A stretch of DNA of 64,000 bases from Phaseolus vulgaris (taxonomy: Eukaryota > Streptophyta > Magnoliopsida > Fabales > Fabaceae): NCBI RefSeq assembly GCF_000499845.2, contig NC_023755.2, positions 31,397,753 to 31,461,752 of the forward strand, in the 5' to 3' direction. The notes below the pieces were generated by a model, which had not been told where the DNA came from, did not search any database, and worked only from the letters and a program-made list of their open reading frames with translations. The translations under genes and the position numbers were made by a program. Below are positions 32,826-44,091 of the stretch, piece after piece (the first letter of the stretch is position 1; the number at the start of each line of letters is the position of its first letter).

Positions 32826-33570
32826 TATGCAATCACAATACCTTGATTACAACACACACACCAAAGTGGTGATCTTGAACTCTTCAAGAACACACACCAC
32901 CTTTGGCAAACACAACACAGAATTCAGAACACCCTCTGAATCTGCACACCAATAATTATTACAGAAATACAATTGTTAAGAGAAAATGAATGATCACACC
33001 AGATACAATCACATATTGAAAATAAGAAAATACAGTGCAATCCTATTCCACTCTTTGAAAGAATCCAAAGCCTTAAGAAATCTTGGAAAAACTTGATTTG
33101 AAAGCAATCATGTGAATCAATAGCAACTAGGAGCATAAAACAGATTATATATACTCCAATCAGTTGTTAAAAACAATTAATGCAAAAGCCGAATCAGTTT
33201 CAAATCAATTAAAACATATTGAACTAACTTAACAAAATTCTGTTAAGAAAATTCTAAAATCAATCGGTTGATTTTTTGAAACAACCGATTGAATTGGTTT
33301 GACAGCAAAGTCAACCAAAGCCAAATAGTTTCAAATCCTTTTCAAAAATATCTATGTGTAAAACAACTGGTTGAAACAACAAATCAACATGTTGATTTTT
33401 GATTTCTCATTGAAAACACATCTTTTTCAAATGGATTAAAAACAAATAGCTTTAAATCAAATTTGTGAGTGGATTACAAATTCAAACTACCCAAAACCCG
33501 CACACACAAGTAGCAGCAAGCCTTCAAGCAATCCTAATGGAGTTTGAGACATCAAAGAACGTGTTTATAG
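32826..33570 (-). mobile_element. SIRE-like LTR fragment
   Basis: Matches internal parts of the LTRs at 12919 and 60979: the caccaaagtggtgatcttga block, accctctgaatctg, the caatcggttgattttttgaa motif and tttgacagcaaagtcaacca. One terminus is missing; the right end runs into the GRF-finger relic at about 33570. Confidence 0.65.
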
Positions 33571-33571
33571 A

Positions 33572-33967
33572 AGGCATATCTTATTTCGTTGTCTGAAAAT
33601 GATTGCATCTCTTTTATCGACAATGTCTTCAATGCACCATTTCAAAAAATTACAGCCTAGAACAATGTCACTTCTAATCTGTTTTGAAGAAAAGAATATA
33701 ATTTAACAATGAATAAGTTTAAAATAGCATGGTTAAGTTTGCATCAAACCTAATTGAATAAAATTTACCTTGTACTTGGGACAACCCCAAAATCGTTTTC
33801 TGACATTTTTTTTCAATTGTTGTTGTTCTTAGAACAACAAACTGTCCACAATCACAAATAGGAGCAACGAAGACTCTTGTGCTCCCAGCAACATGGGTAA
33901 AAGTACCACGTGTTTTCACACCACAACTAGTACAACTAGAGGACGATGTGGTGTCATGCGTAGACAT
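33572..33967 (-). pseudogene. GRF-type zinc-finger protein relic
   Basis: Small protein with a GRF zinc finger, a nucleic-acid-binding module. Exon 1 runs from MSTHDTTSSSSCTSCG (33967) to about 33769 and includes ICDCGQFVVLRT. A 1-nt shift then gives RFWGCPKYK, the conserved centre of the finger. Exon 2 (about 33658-33572) reads CNFLKWCIEDIVDK, the final Cys and the FxxW signature. The frame break inside the finger and the LTR scrap at the 3' end make it non-functional. Stand-alone GRF proteins like this are common in legume repeats; whether it was carried by a transposon is unknown. Confidence 0.65.
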
Positions 33968-34209
33968 TGAAGGCCACCTAATCAATGCTCTTTATTCTCC
34001 AATTTAGGTAATGGACCCCAAATTTATAATTAATCATAATAGAAATCAAATGTTAAAGAACAATATCATTATCTAAATAAGTACCATGAAAACTACCATA
34101 AAAGCTTAATATTAAATAACAATTTCTCAATGTTCAAGGTGAAAAACAAAAATAACAATAACAATGGTCAACATGAAAAATAGAAATAAAAATAAGAATG
34201 ACAATAACA

Positions 34210-35340
34210 TAATGATAAGACAATCAATGACCTTGATAACGTTGAATGTCATTCAAAGTATCCTAAATTCGCTTCATCCTTTGATCAACCCTGTCAATAC
34301 GAGTATTAACGTTCCTCATACTTTGTTGTATGTCTTGCATCCCCGCCTAAATTTGGGTTAACATTTTGATTTCAGTGGGGATTGCGGGCTCAAGTTGATC
34401 ACCTTGAACATCTTCTTGTGGCAATTGATTCTCTTCTTCGTCTGCCTGGTGAGGCCTACCAAGTTGTCATACACCATTGACTTGGAATATATTTAATTTT
34501 GTCATACTCTTTTTCCCAAAATAATGATTCCATCCTAGTATTATTGTTTTCTCATTTGACAAGTCGAAGCCATACACATGCAAGATCCGTGTTATCAAAA
34601 TTCCATACGGTAGAAGCATGTTGTTATCCCGACATTTCATCATGCATTGCATGATGTAATGAGACCGATTAATCATTATATTATTTTTTATACACCACAT
34701 CATGAAAATATTTTCATTCAATAATTGTGCGAAGTTGCTCCCACGAGGGCACAAGATGTTCACCCATGTGTAATGTAATAGTCGGTCATTCATTTTCAGA
34801 CTACCGACATTTCTGACATTTTGACCTTGAATATCTTCACGAATCATGGACGATAATGCTAGTGCTCGATCAAAATTTACTTCCTCAAGGATCGTCCCAA
34901 GGGTTAACTTAACACTGTCATACCTGAGATTGGCAATGTTCATCCAATCCAATTCATTAATGTGTATTCGCTTTCCAAAAATCTCAATGGCAAGGTAACC
35001 AATAGGTGTGATCTTTAGATTTGTATAAAATACGCAACAAAGTTCTCATAATACGAAAGTTTCATTCCAAGGAAAGGTTGTAAACCTTGGAAATTCAAAA
35101 GGTTTTGAAATTCAAACCCTGAAGCAACAAAAAATGGAGAATGCATAACTTTTGGTGATAAGACTAGTCTTTCGTGAAACATATTTTCAAACATCATCAT
35201 TTGACGTTTTGTACTAAAGTATCTTGAATAATCAAGAACTTCTTCAATCCCCGTTGCTGGGGGAGGAGGAACGACATGATCTTCTGTTGGAGCTTTACCC
35301 ATACGGGTTCTGTGGCGTTTCTGGGATGATGATGTCATGT
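34210..35340 (-). pseudogene. 'Putative plant transposon protein' (PF20167-like) relic
   Basis: Begins MTSSSQKRHRTRMGKAP at 35340. The domain follows in two frames: RYFSTKRQMMMFENMFHERL to YYENFVAYF, then ILGTILEEVNFDRALALSSM-like text, RLLHYTWVNILCPRGSNFAQ, IMINRSHYIMQCMMKC and LLPYGILITRILHVYGFDL. The CPRGSN and PYGILITR blocks correspond to TPRGSG and PYAVLISK of the copy at 62739-63703. A tail with QSMRNVNTRIDRVDQRMKR reaches about 34210, interrupted by stops. Frame breaks near 35015 and 34470. Biochemical role unknown. Confidence 0.65.
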
Positions 35341-35689
35341 ATAATGCAATTAATACAATATATAAAAAAAATGAAATGTTCATGACATCAAATATGAAAC
35401 TCAATTTTAAGTAAACGAAAGTTATGATAATATCATAAACATAATAGTAGAAGTTATCAAACATAATAGTACAACTTCATAAACAAAATATTACATTACA
35501 AATGAAAAGACAATACTAGAAGTCCTCAACTAGAATACTAAAAGTTGTGATCATAATTCTCCAATAACAAACATATATAGACAAATTACACAACATGTCA
35601 AATGAAATAAAAGGACAACATGTAATTGAAAGACATGGAGGTAACGCGGACACATAGATATGAAATCAACGCCTAGTCATAAATGCAAA

Positions 35690-37680
35690 CAATTTTGTCA
35701 TGCGACGCTCTTATGGCATCTCAAATAGTTGCTTAACTCTTCTTGGATGCTCACATAAAAACTCATAGCATTGATTCATGACCTGTTCATCCTGGATGTT
35801 AAGCTCCACCAACATTGCCCAAGTATCAGACTCAAAGAATTGGTACGATGCATAGCGACGATGATGGTGTACATGCTCAGCATATAAGTCATTTCTTCAT
35901 CTAATTTTCGCAGCTATATCTTGTGTTGCGGTTGCTTGTGCACGAGCAATGTCAACCGACTCAGAGGCATTCTAATTTCCATCCTTCATTGACGAAACAC
36001 ATTGTTGAAGATTTGTATTCAACAAAGCAAAATGTTCATCAATTACGTCCATGGTGGGCCCTTTTCTTTTTAATCCTCGAGATGAGGATGCGCCCACAGA
36101 GAAGGAGTGTCAAAAGGAGTGTTTGAGGGAGTGTCAAAAGGAGTGTCACTTGATTGAATATGAGGAGCAAGTGACCGTGGGACGTAGTCATCTACCTCTT
36201 CAAAGCTGGGTTGCTCGAGGATATAATCTATATTATTGTCGTCAAGGTTGACACTGAAATTACTTATGTTAGGAGGTGAATTGATGTCATGGGTTGTCCT
36301 GACCCGACTTTCGGTGGCTCTGTCATTAGACCACAACTCCTCCATGAGGTTATAATGGCGAATGGGATTGACACGCCATTTCGCCGCATATGGTTTCGCC
36401 TACATAGATGTGACATATTAGTACATTATGCCCAATGTGCAGTCAAATGTATTTGTTCTAAAATATAGTTATCATAGTACCTTGATCAAGTCATTCCAAA
36501 CTTCTTCCTCCGCTTCAAAATGTTTGGTGCTTTGGTTCTATGTGAAACCACTCAATCCACCAAACAAATCATGTACTTCTAATATGATTCCAATAACATG
36601 ATAGAGATATGATATGAACATGTTATAGATTCAACAAGAGTTGGAATATGATTAGGCACTTTTTAATAATTGGATCAATGTTTTTAACATTCAAGAACTC
36701 ACCAAAACACAAGTAACCAAGTCAAACTCACATAGAAACCCATTTTGAATAACAAACCCATGGATAGAAACTCAAGAACACAACATATAACAATTATACC
36801 CATGGAGGACGTGATCAAAACAGCAAGAACAACCAATTTGCACCGATTAAAATTGAATATAAGTGCACCAAAAGAAAGAGGACATCATAAGGAAGATATT
36901 GCACCGATTGAAAATGAAAACAAACAAGTAGAACAAAAATGGGTAATTTGGAATGAAGGGAAAATGGACTTATGTGGATGAAGCTCTTGGAATGTGCATG
37001 CCACTTGAAGGATGGTTGACTTCAAGATGGGTGTTGTTGCTGCCACTTGAGAGCCCAAGAATTCACTCAAGATAAGACTAGAAGAGAATAAGACACAAGT
37101 CTCTCTCACTCACTCACCAATTTGGTAGAGGTTCTTTACTCTCAAAAATCAATCTTATTATTTCAAAGACCTAAGCCTCCCTTTTATAATAGAGAGAGCT
37201 GGTCACAAAATACAAAAGAAGCTTACAAGAGAAGCTTTGAAAGATTCCCTTCTAACTCTTCCTATTCTAGCGCTTAAAGGAGTGTGAAGAGACACCTTTC
37301 TAGATTTTTCCTAAAAACTAGCGCCTAAAGGTGCTATACAATGGAGGTGTCTTAGGTTTCCCTCTTTAGCATATCCTAAAGCTATTCTATATTATTTACA
37401 AATTTATACAAAAGAAACTATAAAGAGAGATATTAATTGGAGCCCATTCTTGAATGCTTGTAGTCTTCTTTTAGGCTTGGTCCTCTCTTTATTTAATTTC
37501 TTCTTTATTTTGAGAAGACTAGAAGGAAGAACTTTAAATGCTTGGGTGGATGGCCTCTTCCTCCATTAGTGAAATCTTCTTCTTTTTTATCTCCATCAAC
37601 TTCCCTCCACCTGTCCTTGAGGCTTTTCTTACAGTTTTTGACATGGTTTTTCTTAATAGTCGATAATCCAACCTCATGTA
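35690..37680 (-). pseudogene. PIF/Harbinger Myb/SANT-like protein relic, split by a solo LTR
   Basis: The DNA-binding partner that PIF/Harbinger transposons encode beside the transposase. Recognisable pieces in minus orientation: SKTVRKASRTGGG (37670-37600), the interrupting LTR, then EAEEEVWNDLIK and AKPYAAKWRVNPIRHYNLME and LWSNDRATES, an acidic linker (DIDYILEQPSFEEVDDY-like) with an imperfect DTPFDTPSNTPF repeat, and a C-terminus LVELNIQDEQVMNQCYEFL near 35800. An intron lies near 36480-36400. Stops and frame shifts occur throughout. Confidence 0.7.
36575..37603 (-). mobile_element. Solo LTR inside the Harbinger relic
   Basis: LTR 36580-37598, minus-strand TGATGGAGAT...ATCATATTA, with ACTTC at 36575-36579 and 37599-37603. 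The terminal CA has become TA. Minus-strand TATA-like ttataaaaggg near 37180. Removing it joins two pieces of the Myb/SANT relic (GGAGGGAAGT to ACATGATTTG). The family also left a scrap at 2307-2421. Confidence 0.7.
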
Positions 37681-37689
37681 CATAACAAT

Positions 37690-38607
37690 GTTAATATATC
37701 CCTGAGTGGTCAAACTACCGTCAATTATGCATCATCGACATACTATTATAACCTATTTATTGTTCTGTACACCCAATCCCCTAAAACTAACCTTCTGGAA
37801 TAACCAAAGGATCGTCTCGTACCAAAGCATCTTTCAATATCCTTGAATCAGAGGCAGTTCCTTCCCAACTGGCCAGGACATATGAACTTCATGTCAAAGT
37901 CACAACCTGCAAATATGTTTTGGGTTGGCCAATCTTTTCTCCCTCGAAAATGAGGTGCATCAACACGTGCAACCTTAACACGTACATGAGTCCCATCTAT
38001 GGCCCCTAAACAACAATTTTCATAACTTTAATTAAACACAAAATAAATAAAACATTATATATAATTTAAAATAATGTTGTCATAAACAAACCTTAAAGTA
38101 GGGGTAAAATCAACTGTTGTTAAGGATGTGCGGTTCTACAACCATTCCATTTGGTTGAATTAAGAATTCCCCCTCCAACCTTAAAATTGCACTCAAAACA
38201 TTATGAAAGTGATGGGAAACTGTTTCTTCAGACCAAGGGAAAAAGAATGACACACTTTAATTCTTCACATTATGCCCAATAATGTGCAAAAATTTGGCAA
38301 CTTGTTCTTCCACGATTGATCGATATGCATCTTTAACAAGTCTAGTTTCCCGTATTCGTTGACATAATTGAAGGAAAGTTTCCAGTCCCAAGCAAATAAT
38401 ATCACGATATTGTTCAGTGTGAACCAAGTACTCCATCAATTCTTGTCTACGACGCTCTTTTTGTGGTTGGAACTCACTCATAGAGTTGCTTCTAGTACGC
38501 ACCGTACGTAACAAATTCAATCCAAAAGCAATCATACAAAGGATCATTAATGATGCACTTTCAGTATTTTTTTTAATTTGTTGTTGTATTTGTGAAATTA
38601 AATTCAT
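37690..38607 (-). pseudogene. PIF/Harbinger transposase relic (HARBI1/ALP1-like)
   Basis: DDE-type transposase. N-terminal part 38607-38257 has LGLETFLQLCQRIRETRLVK and SIVEEQVAKFLHIIGHNVKN. The next frame reads FPWSEETVSHHFHNVLSAIL. After an intron-like gap, 38010-37790 reads GAIDGTHVRVKVARVDAPHF and RGRKDWPTQNIFAGCDFDMK, including the first catalytic Asp (AIDGTH). Stops and frame shifts follow, and the second and third catalytic residues are not found. It lies directly upstream of the Myb/SANT relic on the same strand, as in autonomous Harbinger elements. Terminal inverted repeats were not located. Confidence 0.8.
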
Positions 38608-38699
38608 GTTCGTCGCACAAGATCGTCATAAATTGCAACAGTTTCCTCAAAATGTACCATCTCTACCTCGTCATAATGTCTTCCTGAATTCATAATGTT

Positions 38700-39044
38700 A
38701 TCCATGTAATCTTTAACTTTCATCCAAAATCATGATTACGGGTAAGTGTGAATACAACATACCAAATACAGTTACCATTTTGATGTAAAACTACACCAAT
38801 ATAGTGACCCTAAAAACTAATTTTAATTACTGATAAATTTTTTAATAAAAATTTTATTGTAAATGATTCTATCATTTCATCAATAATATAACAAAAATAT
38901 ATAAATATATACAAAAATTAAAATTTTCAATATTATAATTTAATCAAAGAACAAATAAATATAAACAAAAAAATAACAATTACATAAAATTAAATAACAA
39001 TAATTCATAAAACAATGTACAAATATTCATGTAATTAAATGACT
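38700..39044. other. AT-rich flank of the tandem array
   Basis: Simple AT-rich DNA. No gene or recognised repeat boundary. Confidence 0.4.
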
Positions 39045-39930
39045 TATTGAGGTATTAAAACTTCTAATATCTTCTTTTAACTTTTTTTGGTTTTTTTAAT
39101 TAGTTCAATATTATTTATAATCTTTTTAATTATAAGATTAATATTTTATGTAAAATGTGAGAAATAAACTATATCTATTTCATAACATTATGCAATGTCC
39201 ATGTAAAATGTTAAAACTAGATCTATTCTGTAAAAATATTAATTTAAAAAAAATCTATTTTATAAAAAATTAAATGTTCAAAAAAATAAGAAATATGTAG
39301 ACGTATTATTAAACCCTAAACCCTAAATTATGCACACATATTATTAAAACTTCTAATTGCTTCTCTTAACTTTTTTTGGTTTTCTTAATTACTCCAACAT
39401 TATTTAGAATCTTTTAATTATAAATTAATAGTTTATCTAAAATGTGAGAAATAAACTATATCTATTTCATAACATTATTATGACATGTATATGTAAATTG
39501 TGAAAAATAAAATATAAGATTGAAATTTTCTATTTTCATTCTGTAAAAATATTAATTTTAAATAATAAAAAATTATAAAGAATTAAATGTTATAAAAATA
39601 AGAACTATTTACACATATTATTAAAACTTCTAATTGATTCTCTTAACTTTTTTGGTTTTCTTAATTACTCCAACATTATTTAGAATAATTTATGTAAAAT
39701 GTGAAAAATAAACTATATTTATTTCATAACATTATGCTATGTCTATTTAAAATGTAAAAAATAAAATATAACATTAAAAAATTATATTTCCATTCTGTAA
39801 AAATATTAATTTTAAAAAGAATTAAATGTTCAAAAAAATAATAACTATCTACAGATATTATTAAAAAATTTAATTTCTTCTCTTAACTTTTTTTTTTAAT
39901 TACTACAAGATTTTTTATAATCTTTTTAAT
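39045..39930. repeat. AT-rich tandem repeat, ~250-290 bp x 3-4
   Basis: The unit attaaaacttctaatt-cttc followed by tcttaactttttttggtttt, ataaactatatctatttcat and ctgtaaaaatattaattt occurs at about 39045, 39345, 39615 and 39860, each copy progressively shorter or degraded. Confidence 0.75.
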
Positions 39931-40390
39931 AATAATATTTTTAAAAACATATTCACATCTATAATTTCAATTCATGTCACAGAAAATAAATAGTTATATT
40001 TCACCAATTTTTTCCTTCAAATATACAACTACATAAACAACTTAACACAATAACTAATTTACTAATATAATTATTGAATTTCCCCTAAACATTGATATCT
40101 AAAATTACAAACTAAATAAAAGGAATAACTACTTTAAAATAATTTAAACAAATTAAAATCCAAAAACAATAAACATCCAAATAGAGTCTAAAATTAAACT
40201 TCAAACATAAATAAAACATATATTTTAAAAAAAACACATACCTTAAGAGAGTAGAACAAAATCACAATTAAATTGGAGGAAGAAGAGCACCACAACACAA
40301 TGCAACTGTGAGGAAGATCAAATTGTTCATAAAACAAATTCCAATAAAAAATAAAAACAAAATTCAGAAAATAAAAAATCTGAAAAAACG
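39931..40390. other. AT-rich unassigned stretch
   Basis: No coding or repeat signature beyond AT richness. Confidence 0.35.
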
Positions 40391-40640
40391 ATGAACACAA
40401 CCGATTATCATCAATTGCCTTAAAAATATCACATAATCGATAATCCAAAGATTTAAGAGGCATAATCGACTTTGCTTGCAGTTATAAATCCAACATAATC
40501 AATTATGCTCTAGGATAATCGATTAAGTTGATATTCACACAACCCTCGTAATCGATTATTCTCAGACAAAAATTACAGATAATCGATTATGTCACGAGCA
40601 TAATCGATTATCCACTATTTTTAACTACATAATTGATTAT
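40390..40640. repeat. Cluster of palindromic ATAATCGATTAT-type motifs
   Basis: At least nine matches or one-off variants of taatcgatta (for example 40434, 40462, 40513, 40548, 40579, 40601) within 250 bp, directly left of a solo LTR. Related short motifs (caatcgattg, caatcggttg) pepper the SIRE-like LTRs in this window. Confidence 0.7.
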
Positions 40641-40645
40641 GTTCT

Positions 40646-41378
40646 TGTTCTTGTCAGTTGACTGGGTCGCCGATTGACTTCAAAGGCAAGCGGTGACTCC
40701 TCCTATTTCCGGTGGATTTTGTACTTCCTTTTGAATGTTGGAAAACGACTCTGTTGAAACGGGACCCTATCTGTTGATTGCACTCCGACGATCAAGTCAA
40801 TTCAGGACTTATAGAAACAATAAGTAAGTAAGCAATTTTAGTCTTAGAAACGGTGTACATTTACTAGGGATCTCAACTCCCTTTTATAGACTACTTTTAG
40901 GTTACCTCATTGTAACAACCCTTCTCTCACGAGAACCCTATCTCGAGTGAAAGTGGGCTTGATGGGAAAGCATTATGTTACGTTGTTACATAATTTTAGT
41001 GTAACAACCGCAAAGAATCTTCCTCCTTGGAGTGCACAATCTTAATAGCATGGTCGCATGGGTACCAACTCATGTACCAGCATTATGGGTGTAGGCGCTC
41101 TAGTCCTTTACGTATCATGCATGCAACCTTCCCCTGAAACCCTAACGCTCTTGGGCCTTGGCGTCTTCAGGGGATATTTGTTTGTGCTAGACCCAAATGT
41201 ACTATAGACACCACATGCACTTTCTTGTTGACTAGGCCTTTCATATATACGGGTTTCAACACACGCATCTTAGGGGCCCCACGTGGCCCATTATCTCGAC
41301 CAAACCACCGAGCCGACCTTCTCCACATAGATGCCGATGCCAATACTGATGTCCGATGTCGATGTCTGGTCCAATACA
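40646..41378 (-). mobile_element. Diverged solo TAT-family LTR
   Basis: 733 bp, plus-strand TGTTCTTGTC...GTCCAATACA, flanked by gttct (40641-40645) and gttgt (41379-41383), a TSD with one mismatch. Shares the gtcagttgactgg start, the ttgcactccgacg block and the minus-strand TATA region (ctataaaaggg near 40890) with the other TAT LTRs, but is the most diverged copy. Confidence 0.7.
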
Positions 41379-41383
41379 GTTGT

Positions 41384-42172
41384 GCATTATTTTTCAATGA
41401 TAATCGGTTAGGCACGAAACTAAAGTCACAGAAACCTAACTTGAGGTCAGAGATGAACAACCAAACTCACTCTCCTAACATTATGCTTACTCACGAGCCT
41501 CTCCAAGCCCCCTAAACCAATGCAAAAGTTTGTATGATGATTTGAATTTGTTGTGTGGTTTCTTAGCTTCGCAAAAGCATCTTATATACGTGAATGAGAA
41601 TTATGATGTATCTACTCTCTCACCAACTCAATTATGGCATTGAATCACATTCAACTCTAGTCAAACAAATTCCTGAACCAAAGTCAGGAATCTCTTCTCA
41701 TGCGCACCTGGCATTGTTGTGCATAACAGTGTTGCACTGCTGTTGTGCATGCCATGCAAGGGTCGTGTAATGACAGGATTGTAAGATAAAGTGTAAAATC
41801 TTGAGCAAAAGCAAGGGTAGCATTGTCTTTCCTCAAATCCTACGTGGCTTTCTTCTTAACCTCCTCTCCTTTCTCTTTACTTATGAGAGCAACCTAAACA
41901 CTCACATCTTTCGCTTCACCTGCACCCTCAACCTCAACCTTCCACATAAGCAAACGGGGGTGACACCCTCTCATCCATCTGCAGCTATAGTGCCACCCCC
42001 AGAAGCAAACACAACATTATATTTTTTTCCTTTCCTTTGAACATTATGCTATTTGAGGTAATGCTCTTTTTCCATCAAAAGGGGTTTTTTTTTTAACGAG
42101 GTCACCTAGTAATAAATTTGTTCTTAGAATAGGATGCATGAAATAAGTTAGCTCGAATTGAGTGGTGTACAT
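41384..42172. other. Unassigned stretch
   Basis: No convincing gene. The open frame at 41801-42040 lacks any recognised domain. The right part (42060-42172) leads into a tandem array. Confidence 0.4.
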
Positions 42173-42600
42173 GGTAAGACAACCTAGCTCGGAGTAAGTA
42201 CGATTACCCGAGTATAGGCGTCCTGTGAGATGAATTGACTTGATGAATTATTTGGTTTGGAGGATGGTAAGACAACCTAGCTTGGAGTAAGTACGATTAC
42301 CCGAGTATATGCACCCTGCGAGATGAATTGACTTGATGAATTATTTGGTTTGGAGCATGGTAAGACGACTTAGCTCGGAGCTAGTACGATTACCCGAGTA
42401 TAGATACATGTGAGATGAATTGATTTGATGAATTATTTGGTTTGGTGCATGGTAAGACGACCTAACTCGTGTAAACACGACTATCCGAGTATAGGCGCCC
42501 TGCGATAAGTATTAGTTAAATAAGTGAGTCATTGGAGATAGCGCATGATAAGACGACTGAGCTCGGAGTAGGTGCAACTATCTGAGTAGGTGCCCTGCAA
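42173..42600. repeat. 93-bp tandem repeat x 4.5
   Basis: Unit starts at 42173, 42266, 42359, 42451 and about 42547: ggtaagac(a/g)acctagctcg, then tacgattacccgagtat and gatgaattgacttgatgaat. It lies near an antisense-ORF relic, so it is probably the interior minisatellite of a dead TAT-type element. Confidence 0.85.
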
Positions 42601-43019
42601 AGTAAGACATCATGGAATAGACGTAGTATTCATACTGACAGCCAAACATGGAGGCCATGGTTGTTTGAGAAATCAAGTTAAAATGAAAGGTTTTCCTAAC
42701 CACGAGGATGTTGTTCATCAAAGGTTAGACTTTCTGTTAAGAGAAACATTTTATTACCTTCTACACTTAGTTTCACGTAAGTTAGCTAGATCTTGGTATG
42801 TTAATTATGCTATGTTTAGGGTTGGAAAGGGTGAGTTTGTTCAATTGGCCAAGTGTTGGTACAACATTTGTAAGTGATGTAAATAAATCCTTTTAAATCC
42901 AAAAGCAATATGCATCCAAGAATTTAAAAGTGCTAAATAGATATAAGCAAAAGGTTCAAAGTGTCAAATAAGGTTGACAAGCAAATAAATGTTACAACCC
43001 ATAAAGAGTTTGAATTAAT
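42601..43019 (+). other. Stretch between tandem array and antisense-ORF relic
   Basis: An open frame (to 42877) contains FPNHEDVVHQRLDFLLRETF with no recognised domain. It may be a retroelement scrap. Confidence 0.3.
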
Positions 43020-44091
43020 CACCCCTTAGTTGGCCATCAACCACGGTTTTACCCCCGTCAAGTTCTGAAAGATCCATGGCAGGATGAATGACCGCAACGT
43101 GCTCTAAGGCAGTTTCAAGTCCTACGAGGTAGGATTGAGCAACATCTTGTTTAAAGGAATCGGTCGCCTTGATGAGGTTTTCCCCTTTGCAGGTCAGCTC
43201 CTTCTTCAGCTCGTCAACTTCGGTTAAAAGCTTGTTTCTCTCTTCAGATAAGCTTGATGCCTATTGGGTCTTCTCTGCTTTGAGTCGCTAAGCTTCGTGG
43301 TGCAGACCACTCAAGCGTTTGATCTCATCCTGGAGGCATTCTACCTCCTTGTGGAGCTCTATGTTCTCCTTAATCCTTTGGTCCTCAGCTGCTTTTTGAT
43401 CTTTTGCCTTAGCCTCGACCAGGTAAGCCATGGCGAAAGCCTGCCCAAATAGCTTCAAGGTATCATGGCGAAGGTGGTCTTCGTCATGAACCATGAGTCT
43501 AGCTTTGTCCTCGTTAGGCAAGAAGAAGGCTTTGCCATGGGCTGGGACATCGAAATCAAGGTCTTACAAACTTTTTCCCCTCGATCTCTTGGCTTCGCAC
43601 TCTTAAATGGTGATGACTTCTTGGTGTGATTCTGAGCCGTCTGAGTGTGAATGCTTGGTAGGGGGAGTGGTCGCTGGTCTTTTCCTTTTGAAAACGAGCC
43701 TTGAAGTGGTCTGCTCGTCCGGGTCAGTCGGAGACTGGGTGATTATAGTAGGAGTTTTCCTTTTTTGTGCGAAAGATTCCTTGGGCAGGCTAGCATCCAC
43801 CCTCATCTTCCTAATGAGCTCGGCTAGCTCGGCCTTGCTATTGTTGGAAAGCATTTTTTCTGCAAAAAAACGAATAAATGATTAGTGACAATGATATAAA
43901 GTTAAGGGTAGGAAAGGAGGAGTATCGGTGTAAGCTTTCAGGGCACCAGGAAGGTATTCTTTTATCAACAAAGTGGAGGTATCAAAGACGACTCTTAAAC
44001 TTGTCAAAAATTCGCAAATCCCTTGGTCCTTTGAAGATAGGTCGTCCAAGCGCCGAGCACTCTGGAATCTAGGGTTGGTGGTCCAATACAA
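43020..44091 (-). pseudogene. Second TAT-type antisense ORF relic (PF04195-like)
   Basis: In minus orientation: YWTTNPRFQSARRLDDLSSK and CEFLTSLRVVFDTSTLL (44091-43890), parallel to LYWVEELKF and CQVLASLGMIFNTAELI of the copy at 2633-4261. Then a Lys/Pro/Ser-rich linker after an intron (SKAELAELIRKMRVDASLPK), RLVFKRKRPATTPP, and a coiled coil (EDQRIKENIELHKEVECLQD) ending near 43020. Frame breaks near 43890, 43600 and 43280. The N-terminal third is missing. Confidence 0.7.

Noticed and set aside
39308..39325. Telomere-like taaaccctaaaccctaaa
   Set aside because: Only two units; too short for an interstitial telomere.
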